The notes under the pieces were generated by a model, which ran no database searches, was not told the DNA's origin, and worked only from the letters and a program-made list of their open reading frames with translations. Positions 42,610 through 57,600 of a stretch of DNA of 64,000 nucleotides are shown one piece after another (position 1 is the stretch's first letter; the number at the start of each line of letters is the position of its first letter). Source of the stretch: Datnioides undecimradiatus (lineage: Eukaryota > Chordata > Actinopteri > Lobotiformes > Datnioididae). The stretch covers positions 2,719,001 to 2,783,000 of the forward strand of contig WARS01000054.1 in assembly GCA_008933995.1 (NCBI GenBank), written 5' to 3'. Both the position numbers and the translations under genes were made by a program.

Positions 42610-45600
42610 ACACAAGCAGATGGTTCTTTTTATGTTTCTTGTAAGTTTGTTTTGTGTCTGAAGGCGCAGCGCTCTCTGTTCGACAGGCAGCGAGTCACAG
42701 ATTATATTTTGAATCTGATTTGACTCAACAGTTTGCCCGATGAACAGTTCTGCATTCAACAAGTTTTGAATAAATCCGGCACATTTGAATAGCCTTATTA
42801 AAATCAGGGCCAGGCCTGTTTGAACCTGAACAGCTGTTCTGTTCCTGACTTTTTATTTGAAATTGTTACAAATGAGGTCCAATCTTAGCAGTGCTGGTCA
42901 CAAATCAAGGCTCTAATTGATTTACTACCACACCAACTACCATTTCTTTGTGTATTAATTGATGTGCGATCAAATATAAACGACATGCAGAAAGCTAATT
43001 CAAGAAATCCACCAAAACTGGGATGCCAAAATATCAGCATGATTGTCTACAAACATCCAGCCTTTCATCATTTCTGAAATAGCTAACATGCAGCCTCGAT
43101 AGAGCTGGTTTTTAAATGATTTACACTATCTGAAATTCAAAAATCACTAATTTTGGTGTTATTCCTTATCTGGATTGCTGGAATTCTGGGATATTTATTG
43201 AATTACATAACCTGCTTCAGTCTTGGGATGAATGTTAATCGGAGGGTATTTTACTTGCAAATCAGTATACCATTAATAAGCTGAAAAACTACATTTACAC
43301 ACTGACCTCTGTAATTAGGAGGCGGCCGGGCGCCAGTCAGCGTCCTGGACCGAGGCCTCTCACCCCTCAGCGTGACCGCCCCTCCCAGCTGGGCTGATTC
43401 AGAGAGGGAAGGAAGCATCTCGTTGCGGAGCAAGGCCAGGTCGTGCTCTGAGAAGGAGCGATCTCTTTTCAGAGGTGTGGGGGAGCTCTCTGCCCTCCTC
43501 AGCTCCCCGTTGTCTGGCGAGTCCTCCTCCTGCAGGGGGGGGCGGATGAGGAAAACAGAAGGGAAGTCCGGGGGGCACAGGATGGGGACAGTAGAGGTCA
43601 GGCAGGGGGCAACATTAGAAGCGGGTGAAGGTGAAGAGGCCAATAAAGAAGCTGTGCAGTGAAGGAGTGGAGGCAGGATCAGAATGTGTATGTGGAGAAT
43701 GTCACCTCACCCGTGTGCCCGATGGTTAAATTGAGCCTGAGAGGGAGGGGAGGTCTCTGAGTCAGAGCTGGGAGCAGTCTAAGTCAGGTCTGGGTAAAGA
43801 ACTGCTGGCTCATGACAACAATGAAAAGGAACACGTCAGAGACGAGCAGCGAGCTCAGCCTCGCACAGCTGGACTGCTCCGTTCGCTCAGCGTGTCCACA
43901 GCTCATGTCCATAAGAGTAGTGAAGTGAATACAGTTGTTTGAAATTGTTTATTGGTTGCATTACATTACCTGACCTGTAAAAGTGACAGTCTCTGTGTTG
44001 TGGAACTGTTTGAAATGATGGAACAGTGGTGGGCACTGTTGTCTCACAGCAAGAAGGTCCTGGGCTCTCCCCGTGTTTGTGTGGGTTTGTGCGGAGCAAC
44101 AAAGTACATGAATTACCTCTGAAATACAGCGGTGTAGAGGCATAAAGTAGCAGAAGTATTATAGTAAATGTACTTAGTTACTTCCCACCTCTGCTGTGGT
44201 GCTGGACAGCTCTCCACACACATTACTACTGGATGCAAGGAGCCTGCCAGCAACTCAAAGGAGGCTTAAACTGCTGTGACTCTGTTTCATGAGACTTCCC
44301 TTAAATATTTGCTTCAAAGAGATAACAAAGCAGATGAGGGGGAGTTGAGCTGTACCCATGATACCCTCAAACCTAAATTCAGCTTACAGTGGCGCATTAA
44401 AATGAGAAAAGGAATGTGAAACTGAGGTGAAAAAGAAAACAGGAGCTACTACTGCAACAATAAACACGTCTTCCCCCAGTGATGTAGCACAAGTTAGTTG
44501 TGACCTGCAGCTAGCTCCCCCTCTGGGCCACGGAGGACACTTTTTAAATGCTGTGAGTGTGTTAAGTGTGAGAGAGAGACACACCGTCATGACTGACAGT
44601 TGACATAACTCAACTAAAGAAGGGAAAAAGATGATTTCCCAGAGTTGCTTGGAGCAAAAGAGGATTCATCCCAGTCATTGTTTCACTTTCCGCTCAGGCA
44701 TCTTAACCCACTTAGGCTGGGAAACAAAGCATGTGCTGCTGCAAACAGCAGTCAGCCCTTAGAGATGGCAACAGTGACTCAGACGAATCCTTCAGTACCC
44801 CAGTGTTAAACTCCTGCCTCAGCCCACCTCGAATATGTTCATCTCCTCCATCTCGGCAAGGGTTGGCGCTTTGAGCAGAATGCGAGGACGGGACGATGGG
44901 CGGGGCCTGGGCTCCGACACGGACAGGTCAATGCACGAAGTAGATTTGACATTACAAGGACAAGTCTGAGCCAGGCAGGGCAGAGAGCCAAACGCTGAGG
45001 GAAGAGAAAGCAGAAACACAGTCGGGGAGACAATAAGTCTGAAGCACTGCGATCACAGGCCAGAGGTTCCGAGACGAGGAGTGTGAGCATTTCAGCCAAT
45101 GACGTAGACCAACGATGTTAGCCTGCATCTCCAACACTGAGAGGAAGTGCAGTAAGTAAAGGCTTATCCACTGCGTTCGATGTTGTTGTGCCTCAGTGAT
45201 GATGTCTGGAGGAAACTCAGCTGGATTTCTTCATAGCACAAAACACACAGTGGATGCTCTTCATCCACTGTAAAAGCTAAAAGCTGCTCTAATCAATATG
45301 TTCTATATCAAAGAGTCAAATATGTTCATCTGCTGTAACGTGAAAGACCAACGGCCCACGCTGAGTGACCTTGATCTGCAAATAGCTTGTCAATATTTAT
45401 GAAATGCAACACCACCTTCACATGTACCATGGCTCCAGATGGAAAAAGGCTTGTTACACACTGCAGCCTTTAAACCTGCATGCTGTACAAAACTGTGGCG
45501 TAGCCCAACAGGCTGTAGTACATTGTGTGCAGACTACAGGATCAGCCCTTATGTTCTTATTTAGCAGGGTGGGTGGACTATGGCCTGATATCAAACAGAC

Positions 45601-48600
45601 CTGGTGGAGTGAGGCTTTAATTGAGTTACGGCTGGGTAAAAACACAGTGGTGAGTGATTGTCCTCTTACGTCTGGAGCTGGGCAGGACCACAGGCCTGAG
45701 CTTTCTCTCCTGCTTGATCTCAGCCAGGACCTGGTCATGGAGGGACTGCTGCTGTGGGGGAGCAGGTGGGAGGCTGCGCTCTGAAACCTAATGAATGCAA
45801 ATGACAAGAACACATAACGTATACTTGTGAAAAGCAGATGATGAGATGTGCACATGCTTATTCATATTTTACCACCCACTATGAGGACAGCACTTGACTG
45901 GATGTAAACACTTTTCAAACAGCTACAGTTCATGTTCTGCTGGAGTTCAGTCGGGGATGAGTGGGCCCTACAACAAGGCAGTTAACTGTCACATTAACCT
46001 CATTAAGCTACATTTACACACAGATCTGCCTGAGATCAGTCCCTCTGCTGAAACAGGTTCTTTGTTTGTTTGTTCTGCATGCAGACTGTAGTTGACGGGT
46101 TATACTGTGAAATAAAGAGTGATTGCGTAAGGACCCTGCCTCACATCGATGTAGTGAACTTTGATTACAAGGCAAAACCCACTCACTGGTTTAAGTGGCG
46201 GTCTGGATCTGATGAAATCCAGAATCAGTTCATGGGCATTTCTCTTCACTCTGGTCGGAATGTCACCGCCCACCTGGGTAAGACATGAAACACAACACCA
46301 GCTGTAGCACCGTGCGTGTAAGTCAGTCAGTGAGATGCAGACATTGGACAGGTACGTGGTTAGCCATGACACCAAAACAAAGAGCTGAAAGGAGCTGAAA
46401 TCCTCCTGAGAGACGGGGGGCAACTGCAGAGCTGATTCCATGTCCTGCTGCTGCTGCCAGAACAGCAGAAGGCTGAGAGTAGCCTTCATTAATATTTGCG
46501 TTCTGAGGCTGAATTATGTATCTGCCTGTGGAGAAGGCCTCAAGGTGACTGCCACATAACATTTCCACCCTGTAACAAAGCCTGCACAGTATGTAGAGCA
46601 GTGGACTGCCTGAAGGAGAGGACAGCGGCTTCAAGGTTGCAGTCTCAGACCTGTCTGCCCTCAAAGTCCTCGTGCACCGTTAGAGCAGAGTTAAGTGATG
46701 GTGACGATAGAGACAATTCTTCCTCACGACCTATTAAAGCTGCTTTCATCAGTTAACACCTCCACTGATATTTCAAGAGCTGTAGGTGCCCGCTCTTCAA
46801 CTGACGGCTCAACTGCACAATTTATAATAATAAGGGCTCTACGCTGCACCCATGCTAAACAGCACACAGCTCATCTCAGCTGTCACTGGTAGTGCCCACA
46901 CTGTGTAAGTAGCAAATGCACTTGTTCCCCTCTGTGCACCCATGGGTATTTAGGTCTTCAAATGAGGTGTGGTCAGGTCGAGCGCTTGAGCCACTGACCA
47001 ACAAAACCTGGTCTGAAGTCATCAGCACAGTATTTCCCTGCTGTTGCTTACACTGCTTACACACACGGGGATGTGCAGGTTCTCCTTGTTTTTGGATTTT
47101 AAAAGGGAGTGGGAGCTGACGCTGTGACTGATTTCATTCATTTCAATTTTGTAATCAATAATAAACACTGCTTGATTAAGAATCTAAATCCAGCCCCCTT
47201 GGACCTTACTGTGTGCACTGAATGTCATTTAGCTAGTAAAATTAGAGTTGTACACACTCTAAATGCCTTTGTGCCATGCGCTTCAGAGCGTGCACTACAA
47301 ACTGTTTAACAGTCTCGTCTCTCACCATGACTTTGCGCAGCTGGAAATTGCGAGCTCGTATGTCCTGCATCAGCATCTCAAAGGGTGTGAGGCTGAACTC
47401 GGTGGGCAGAGGGTTGAACGGCTGCTCCTGCACCTTCTTCAGCTTCACTCCCTGCCTGAGCTCCTTCATCAGCTGCACCCACAGACGTGCCTGGGATGGA
47501 AACAGCATCGCACACATCTGCATGCGTCAACACAACGGCGCTGCCTTCTTCAGTAAAACATACTGTTGCATTGTCCTCTCTGTCACACTGTGCCCTTGTT
47601 TGTTTTGTCTCACCCAGTCCCTGTGTTTCAGTGCATCCAGCTCAGCTGTAGACCTGTCCTCCGCAGCTTCCTCCGTTGTGATCTTCTTCAGCATCTGTGC
47701 AACAATAAGCAGGAGACACAATGTGACACATTGCTTTTTAACAATATCAAACTGAATCATTGCTGACAGTAACATTCAAACACTGCTGTGCCAGCCACAA
47801 AGTACACAGAGCTGCAGCTGTTGTACTCAGTAGACTGAAGTATTGGCATGATAAAACCTCTGCATGTGATTGTTACAAATTATTCCCAGGACAAAGTTTT
47901 GATCTCTAGTCTCTGTGCTGCTTTTAGCGTGTCCCTGAGTCTGACTGCTGAGGGTATCAGCATGCACTTGGCAGCCATCTTTTAAAATGATGCCACTAAA
48001 AGGCGCACGAAAGTCAGAAAACGATGCAATTCAGCACAAAGTGGACCACAATCACAAAACCAAAGACCTTATCTGGAGGAGGGCTCTCACGACGAGTCCC
48101 ATCAGGTCAGAACAGACTTCCACTGTGTTCTGCAAGTGGTTTCTGATCTGAAGGTGGGTGACAGCAGCAAGGAGAATGTCAGGATGATCTTGAAATAGTA
48201 GTAGAGTAGAAGTAGGAGATTGTGATGATGTCCTTGCTGACCCCAAAGTACTTCCCCTGCTGACATATCCTCAGGATCTCAACTGGCTCTACAGGCGTCG
48301 CGTGTGCGCGAGGCTGCAGCGCGGTCAATGCCAATGAGGAGTCTGCAAACAGTCTGCTGTGATGTTGGGGGGTTTTTAGAAGTTTGGGGTGGGTGTCTAG
48401 AACGACGTATAATGAAACCAAAAGCACTTGTTCATTGCTGCTCATTCCTGCTCGTGCCCGCCAGCACGGGCAGGAAAGAGGACCACTAACACTGATGTGA
48501 ACACTGCAGAATGCAGTTAGAAACACTGAATGTGTGATCACCAAAACTATAGAAGTAAGACCCAGGTTTAACTACACTGCGTTCCACATTATTATGCAAA

Positions 48601-51600
48601 TGTATTTTTTCTCTCTTTTTCCTAAATAATCTATAAAAATGATAGTTCTCATCATTTTCAAGTCATCAAGCATTAGAGTATAACTCAACTGTTTTTGAAC
48701 GAACCTCCAAATCATAGCGGGTTTTTAAAAAAAAAATAAAAAAAAATCAAAATCTTAAAATGTACTGTTCCACATTACGCACAATAGAGTTTCAAAACAT
48801 TTTATTGTTGTAAACAACTGAAAATGGTCATTAGTTAAACTGCAAGCATTTGCAGGTTATATTTGCTGAAATCAAAAGCTCTTTCAAGCAAAAATATCTT
48901 AACAGGCCAAATTACATTTTGACATAGGACCCCTTATTGGATAGGAGCTTCACAATTCTTGCATCCATGGAAGTTGTCAGTGTTTGGATGGTTTCTGCTG
49001 GAATTTCTTTGCAGGATGTCAGAATAGCCTCCCAGAGATGCTGTTTTGATGTGAATTGCCTCCCACCCTCATAGATCTTTTGCTTCATGATGCTCCAAAG
49101 GTTCTCAATAGGGTTGAGATCAGGGGAGGATGGGGGCCACACCATGAGGTTTTCTTGTTTTATGCCCATAGCAGTCAATGATGCACAGGTATTCCTTGCA
49201 GCATGGGATGGTGCATTGTCATGCATAAAGATGATCTTGCTACGAAAGCCACGGTTCTTTTTTTTGTACCACGGAAGAAAGTGGTCAGTCAGAAACTCCA
49301 CATATTTCACAGAGGTCATTTTTACACCTTCAGGGACCTTGAAGGGGCCGACCAGCTCTCTCCCCATGATTCCAGCCCAAAACATATGACGCCACCACCT
49401 CCTTGCTGACGTCGCAGCCTTGTCGGGACATGGTGGCTGTTCACCAACCATCCACGACTCCATCCATCTGGACCATGCAGGGTTCCTCATTGTGCCTTTA
49501 TCTGCTCAAACCCGTGTGTGTTCTGAATCGGCTACAAATCTCTTTATTGTACGATGATCACGGTGAAGTTGTTTTGAAATATCTAAAGTTGTCATACCTT
49601 CTCCTAGGCATTGAACTATTTCTTGCTTTTCAGCAGCAGAGAGATCCTTCTTCCCCATATTGCTGGAAAATGGTGGTCTGCTTAATAATGTGGAACATCC
49701 ATTCTTAAGTAGTTTTCCCTTTAATTGGACTCACCTGCAAACTAATTGGCACAGGTGTCTGAGATTGATTGGAGTGATTGGAAGAGCCCTGACACACATT
49801 CCCATCCATGTGTTTAAAGTGACAGACAAAAAAATGACCTTTATGACCTTTAAACACAATTTGCATAATGATGTGGAACACAGTGTAAACTGCAATAATA
49901 CATTAAAATCATCTTAACCTCAACAATAACTGAAAATAACTGAACTTCTGTCACGGGTTTAATTCTTAGTTGCATCTCTTACTGGACTTTTTGTGTCACA
50001 TCTGGAAATCCATCTGCTAAATGCCACAGCATCTGCGTTCTACATGCACACATGCAAAGAAAAGCATCCTGCAAATTGTTTCTGCTGCACTTCATGAGTA
50101 AGTGACACAACAGAAGTCAAGAATTGAGGTTTGAACACTGGAAGGAAAGAGTGGAGGCGGCATCTTCAGTCATTTATCAGTTTCTGCTGTGTAGCATGTA
50201 AACAGGAATATTAATGAAGCAGGATATAAGCATTCCTAATTCAGAGTGCACACACAGAGGTGGAGGCCACCAGAGGCAGACGCAATGAGAGTGAAATACG
50301 TAAAAAGCAGGTCGTGCATCGATTTGTTCCTGTGTTTAGCTGCTAAATGTTCTGAGCTTCAGTGCTGTAAAACAGTTCCAGGTGTTTTCAGATTAATCTT
50401 GACATGACAACTTAACGTACCTCCTTAGCATCTCTGATCTTGATGAGGAAGGTCTGCAGCTCCAGTGTCTCTACAAACAGAGCCCTGCAGACAGCCTGGT
50501 AGTGCTCTGGAGCCAGGCTTGGGTTGGCGAGCCGCGTCGCACACAGCGCCATCACCTGGCGGAATGTGCACACTGGTTTTATTACTCCTTCCTGCTCCTC
50601 CTCTTCCTCCTCCTCTTCCTGCCCACTGTACCCCTCATCTGTTGTACCGTTCCCGGCGGTGCTGTCGCCCTCTGCGCCCTGGTCCCCCCCGACCATGCGT
50701 TCAATGAGGCGCTCCAGCTGGGGGCTGAGCTCCCGCTCCTCGCTGTCATCCAGCCCCCAGTCCAGAGCTCGGTAGATGGCCACACCCAGCGATTGGACCA
50801 ACTGCAGGGATGATGAGGAGGCAACAGTAAATAGGTTGTCATGTGAAGCTGATGTGATGTGGGCATTTGATATACATGTTTTAGTACTGGTAGGAGTTGA
50901 CAGTTGACCTACCTCCTACTATCTGTGTACAGTGTTTATACTGTTTGTTTACCTCTGTTTATACTGTTCTTCCATCTTCTATCTATTTATGGTTGTAAAC
51001 ACTGAAAATTTCCCCTTGTGGAACTAATAAAGGAATTCTTCGTTCTTAATTAGTTAATTAGTTTTTTCAATTAACTCTCTGATATATTAAGATTTTAATA
51101 TGATATATTAAGCTTTAACTTAGACAAAAGCTTTATATTAACATTAACATGAAATCTACAACATTCCAAGAGCGGTTTGGTGATGGCAGAGATGGTTTTA
51201 GAAAGATCAAGTTTAATAAGTCTTTAGAAAAGCAAGATAAAGTCAAAATTAGGTTAATTAATTCATTATGTATGTAATATGGTTTAAATAACCAGGGACA
51301 GGAAGTGGCAATTCCACAATAAGATGTATTTTTACTGTCACCATTTAAAAACGGCCTCTTCTTTCTCTCTCACCTGTTGTTCTGTAGCGGATGGAAGAGC
51401 CGGCTCGTCAGTGTCATCTGCAGGGACGAAGGAGAGGGAGCAGTCAGAACCTGAGACGCACTGGGTTTTTACTTAAAGGACAGATCAAGTTGTTCATGTG
51501 CCCCGAGGACTTTAAAATGTTCCAACCCTGTGAGAATAAAACCAACATGCTGCCAACACATACGCAGAAAAGTCAGTGAAGAGTAAAAACACTGCTGATG

Positions 51601-54600
51601 AGAAAACACACAATCAGTCATGAAAAGTATGTTACAGTGTATGTAAATTAAAAAAACAGCCTCCACTAAAGGAGAAATACTTTTTTAATATTATTTTATT
51701 ATTGTTCTAAATACATTATTCATTATTTGGGAATTCTTCAGCAACATGAACTCGTGATTTGTTCGTGATCTGTTAAACTGGCCACAAAAGTTTTTTGTTT
51801 CTTGTTTTAATGACAAAGCATTAATCGCCAAATCTCTCTTCGATGATTGTTAGTGGACACATCTTTATGTTTGTTTATTTCAAGCGTGGTGCTGTGGAGT
51901 GGGCCGAGGCTTCAGAGAAGGAAAAGCAAAGCGCTGGAACGACCCAGCCAGGCCCAGACGTCATTCTCTTTGAAAACATGTGGAGTGACCTAAAGAGCGC
52001 TGTACACAGGAGATCCCCTCGCAGTCTGAAGGAACACGAGCAGAGCGGGATAACAATCCAAAGGCTTGATGTGCATAGTAATAAGAGAGGATGATTCTCA
52101 CCTGGGCGGCTGTGGTAATAACTCAGCCTTGACACACGGTGCACACTCTGCCCCGTGAGCTACAGATGCAGCTTTAATCAAGAATAACACCCCGTGTGTG
52201 TCCCTGTGTGTGTGCGAAACCCACCGGAATGCTGTGAACCTCACTGCAATATTAAGAATCTAATTCAGCCTGTTTTTAGTCTTCTGCTTATTACATCAAA
52301 GGTGTTACTCCACATGTCCAACAGTCACGACTTGGCCATGTGTTACTGCGTCCTGGCTAGGTTTGGAGTGCCTGTGTATGTGTGCCAGCGAGTGAGAGTA
52401 AAAAAGCTCGGACTCCCAACTCAGATGTCAGTAATGACACCCGAGAGGCCTGAAACTCCTCGATCAGCAGCTCTCACTGCAGAGAAACACGAGAATGGAT
52501 GGACAAGAGGAGCAGGAGACAGAGACAAAGACGGGGAGAGAGAGAACCCGTGGAAACATGAGGGAACAGAGACAAGTGAAAGGAGTGAGAGATCAAGCCG
52601 GAGAGAGATGAGAGAGCTCAGCAGAAAGCAGGAGTGTAGGTGTGGACGTGGTGATAGGGGCAGACAGCCTGCCACAGCATCCTCCCCTGTCAGCAACAAC
52701 ACACTGAGAGCAGGACGTGAACCTCAGACAAACAGAGTGTCTCTGTGCTCTCCATGTGAGCACTGATGCTGCTTCAGTCTGCAACAAAAGGCGGCAACTG
52801 ACACTGAAGGAGAGCAAAGAAACTCTCTGTTATGACGCTCTGCCCACAGGAGTGAGATAACATGAGCCCCTGCAAACCTGTCAGACAGGTTCAGATAAAG
52901 CAAAGGGGTCACACAGTGTAACCACCGATACCTCCGCCGCTTTCCCACAGTTATGGGTCAGGAAACACAAAAGAGGAAAGGAATCGGCGATGAAATGCGC
53001 TTCCATGAGCCCCGGAGCTAGGACGCTGGGAACAACAATAAGGCAGTTAACCATCTGGACAGGGAGTGAAGTTACGATGTGTCTCCTTTGAGCTGCACTG
53101 CGCCAGTGTCCCGAAGCACCGTGAACATCAGCTCACAATAAAAACGTAATCAGGGCTGTTTTGTCCATGCATGCCAACAGCTTTGACGGTTTAGATGATG
53201 AGCTGATTGGCTAATAATGTGCAACCATGCTAACAAATCTGTGAAACTAAATGCTAACTGCAGCTTGGCAACATGCGCAAGATGATCATGTTAGTGCAAG
53301 TGCAATGGTTTACATGTTCTCCATATAACTTAGCCTGATGATGCTAACATTTGCTAGCCAGTTTGACCCAAACACTAGACTTGCTTCCCACACGATTCAT
53401 ACCTACCATGTCTCATGTTCATTACACAACAAGAAGATCTGTCCACTACCGTCTAATCAATATTTGATCTGTCTTAATGCTCCAGCTTGACAGAGCCCTC
53501 ATAGACACTAACAGACTAACACGCACTCCCCCAAGCAGGACTTTGCCATCTGTTGCCATGGTAATAAGGTCTGAGAGACCAAATTCAAAGAAGCCACAAA
53601 GTGACAGGAAAGGAAAACTAGGCTGCTAAGAGCACAGCTAGTTATAAATGAATAAGAGAAACAGAAAGAAGAGGCAGAGGGAAGAGAAGGATAAAAAGCA
53701 GGAAGTGAGCATTCTCATCATGAGAAGCAGCACTTTTACCTACATCTCATAGAGTTTTCATTTTTCCTTGGTCATTCCTCAAATGTAAAAAAACAAACCA
53801 ATGAATTTCTAAAAATAAACAAATAATTAAAATCTGGGAAGCATTCAGATCCAGAGTCTCATGTGATGTGAACAGGCAGCCGTGCATCAGCGCTCGACCT
53901 GTGATGGACCTTTGGCTGAATCTGTTGAGGAGCAGGGAGGAGCTGTGACGGGAAAACCTTGTGAGGCCATTTTCAGGGGTCTTGTGTTTCAGCAGCGCAC
54001 GCTCAGCAATAGAAGCAGTTGATGTTTTGGGTGATGCAAGCTCTTTACCTGACAGGAGTGATATGTATCTGGCCTGTGACCTCCTATTAGCCTTACATGC
54101 ACTCAGTAAATCACTGCTCCTCACTCTTTAGCCTGGTCCTGCACAGTCCTTCAGCAGTCTTCAAACATAAACTGGGAGGATCGTCGTTTCAGACCGGGAT
54201 CACTGCACATCTGAAGTCCTTCTCATCCCTTACTGCATCTGTTTACTTCTCAGGAAGCAGCCACATTGTACCTACACAGTCTCAAACACAGAACTTTGGA
54301 ATATATGACGCTGCAGCTGCAACAATCAGTTTTTACGAGGGACATTATCATTTCCATTAGATCCACTTTGTAATGAATCTATGAAAGAGGCTGAAGGTCC
54401 TGTGTTGTTAAAGTCCTCCTGACCCTCACGGGGCCGGTGCTGCACCTGCCATGGCACGGGACAAGCATCACAGTTCCAGCCCTCAGTTTTCCAAGGAAGT
54501 ATGATGCTGCCATCGTAACATAAACGCAAAAAGTTCTCTCATAGCAGCGGCATTCATATTTTTTTAGGGTTTATATTTTTAAGGTTTTATATTTATTAAA

Positions 54601-57600
54601 TTAAATTATTAAAATATATGTCTCCCTTTGGTTTTATTCATCTTATTGATTTCTATTGATGAATGTATGAACATTAGCTTTTATGTATTTTAATGTATAA
54701 ATAATGATTTTAAGTATGTCTGGATGTAAGTGTTCTGTAATGCAGGGATGCTGAGCCCAAGAAAAGTTTCCCCAAGGGGAAAATCAAATATATCTTATCC
54801 TAATGAGCCAAGCAGAGAGAGCGTATGGTTTAGAGATTATTATAGATCCAAGATGGAACTGGCTGGGGGGTGGGACAGAGAGAAGGAGGCGTCTGCTACT
54901 TCAGCACCGCGGACAGCACTGTGGGATTATCAATACACAGCAGTCAGGCTGCTGGAGTTTCAGAGCTGTGGTTGTAGAATCTAAGTGTACAAGCCTCAGT
55001 CAGATAAAGGATCAATGATCAAGGCAGGAACATATTCAGCTAAACAGCCCCTGACCCTGCACTCTCTCTAACAGGGGATGGAGTGGGGGAGTGGGGGGCT
55101 AACAAGGAACATGACATCTCCCATCAAATCCCCTGTCAATCATCCTCGTACTGATGAAACCACGGCCTCACTGTTTTGTTTCTGCAGGTCCACTCTGCTC
55201 TCATCAGCGCTGCCCAACACTGCTGCTGTGTTTGCAGGTCGTTGCACCAAAACCATGAACTCATGCTGCTTCAAAACAGAATGAATGCACGGAAAAATAA
55301 ACAGAAAACGATTCTGCTGTCCCTGCGCTGTCCTGAGAGCATTCCCAAACATTGCTGCTTTTATCCGTTTGAGCATTGTTGGAGGGAACACCGTGGCCTC
55401 AGACCGGCGTACGGATTAACTTGCAGTTGGCTCCCGAATACATCTATAATCGGAAAATAACATCTCTGCTTCACTTGAGCTTATTGCGGCACCACGACAG
55501 TCGACATTACAGCTTCAACGATGCCAGTAAGCTGCACGCGTGTACGATTACCAAGAGGAAGATCTGTCATGTTCCATCTCGGAGCAGAAATGTTTCGGAA
55601 GGTCCAGCGTTCTGTGGACGACGTGCTGCTTTACTGTAAACGTGCAGCATGGCAGTGGGGATCGGAGGCTTCTCTCTGATGTAGTCTCACTTGGTGACTC
55701 GTACTGACACTTCAGGGTTACGTTACAATTAGAATTAGAATCAAAAAATATATTAGAAAATGTTAGAATTTCCTTATTTTGTCCAATTAGGCATTTTTGA
55801 GAGAGTCATAATTAGGCCAAAATGTGTTTCGTGAAGTCGCTGTGACCTTTGACCTCATCCTGGAATCCAGCTGAAGATTTGACCCAAATTTGAAGGGATT
55901 CAAGAAGTTCAGGTGTCTTCACGTTCACGGGGCCACAAATGGGCTTTGTGAGCTAACGGTGACCTCTGATCTTGAGTCCCTGTGGACATTTGAGCCAAAT
56001 TTGAAGAAACTCCCTCATGGCGTTCACGCTGTTTTTCCATAAAGGGATGTTTTTAGAAAAGACTTTTAGGACTTTTTCAGCCAGAAGACTGGAACCAGGT
56101 CATGATCGGCCTTAAAAAGTAATTAATGAGATCCTCAAATCAGGCCTCAAACACACAAAGAGCCAAAGCAAAGCGGCTTAAAGAGGTGTAATGTGATCCA
56201 GCCCTCTTGTTTCGGGTTAACTTCCTCCTTCTCTGCAGACTGCTGAACAACCCGATGACGTTCCAAATGATAAAAAAAGTTTTAACTGCCCACAGAACCT
56301 GCTGTAAGTACCGGGTGTGAACAATGTTCTGTGGTTATATTCCCAGGATGGAGTAACATGTGAGCCCACAAACACTGCAGCTCCTGTGTTCACAAACAAT
56401 CACAAGAGAAAAACACGTTTTACCTGCTCACAACAAAGACAACGTTCATTTTTCCGTTTACAGATTCCTCTCAGCTCTTGTGCTGTTCGGACATTCTGAA
56501 TGAACTCATTAAGCCCAGCGGCATTTAGTATGAAATCCATCTCCCCTACTTGTTCTAAGAAGTGGCTCAACAATGTGCCTTTCTGTGTTCCTGGACAAGG
56601 TAAAGGACTCCTCTTTTCACAGCTCCTGTGAATCTGTACAGGCTGACGTCTCCTCACTGAATGCATTCGGATTTCAGAGCCCCAGTGAGCGAGTTTGTTT
56701 ATTTGGACAAAGCACGTTCTTTGATATCACATATGACATTTATTTGGGCCACTACAGTCATCATGTAAACTTTCATGTGATATATATTTCAAGAATTTCA
56801 TTTTATTTTTATTGTTTTCCTCCAAAGTTATGTCTGTGGATTATCCTTTAAGGATAAATGATCACCAGGAAAAGTACGAGCAACACGGCAGCGCCGCTCA
56901 CAGAGACGATGCAGAGTTAGACGTAGACATAACGTAGACACATTCGCCATAATCTACTGGCTGCATACTGTTTGAGGGATTTGCACCACTGTTTGTGTAT
57001 GGATTGTGTTTACTTATGGATCAACAGAGCGTAAACCCACACAAGTCCTACAAGGACAAACAGCTCTGTTAATTAAAGCTAAACATCTCCTCAGTGAGAG
57101 CTGAGACCGACATAATGATCACAGCCACTGTTAGACACTGTTCACCAGCATCTTAAGCAGCTCCAGAGTCGCCCTGTGGTCCGGGAGGATGATTTAGTGA
57201 GTCTCCAGCAAAATGAGGAACACTGTGAAGTCACTTCACAGATTCTAATTAAATGGAATATAAAGTGCATTATAATTAGAATCTCACCACTGTGGCTCTG
57301 CAGTATTAAAAGTGTTAAAACTCTTACTTCATATAAAGTATGTACAGAATTTTAAGTTCATGGCTCACTATAAGACTAAAAGAGCATGACTCACTTTATA
57401 AAAATGGTTAAATACCATCCTGTTGCCAAGCAACATGCACCAAACATCGCCTGGAGACAACCTGGAAACTCCTCCTGTTAGATTCCTTGACAGGTGCTAC
57501 ACAGCTGTTACTAGGTGAACCATCATCACCAGGCTGTGTGTTTAACTGCTTTTGATGATGTTTTAGTCAGTAAGGTCAGACACTGCCCCGTACTGCCATT

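Larger units (their letters stand above)
34642..43306 (-). other. spire2 introns between exons 9 and 15
   Basis: Contains SINE copy B (35335-35587), a long hairpin (35692-35727), poly-G runs near 36006-36017 and 39309-39320, and CA repeats at 37054-37072 and 42581-42609. The intron at 40610-43306 is 2.7 kb; its segment 41000-41420 looks even in composition and repeat-free and may be a conserved element. No further exons seen. Confidence 0.5.
48575..49885 (-). mobile_element. Tc1/mariner-type DNA transposon, 1311 bp, defective
   Basis: Bounded by TA target duplications at 48573-48574 and 49886-49887. The ends are inverted repeats starting CACTGYGTTCCACAT and continuing for about 26 bases with two mismatches. 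A second copy of the GTTCCACATTA word lies about 189 bases inside each end (48764-48780 and 49682-49696), so it has the IR/DR arrangement. It carries a broken transposase on the minus strand and lies in intron 3 of spire2. Confidence 0.92.
43530..50420 (-). other. spire2 introns between exons 3 and 9
   Basis: Mostly short introns without extra content. The intron at 43530-44827 holds a degenerate dispersed repeat at 44024-44098. The intron at 47695-50420 holds the Tc1-like element. No other coding exons seen. Confidence 0.5.

Noticed and set aside
52194-52766. 190-codon plus-strand frame in spire2 intron 1
   Set aside because: The second half is a purine-rich Arg/Glu/Ser stretch and the first half has no recognisable domain, no splice context and no start context. 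A long frame is expected by chance in purine-rich DNA.
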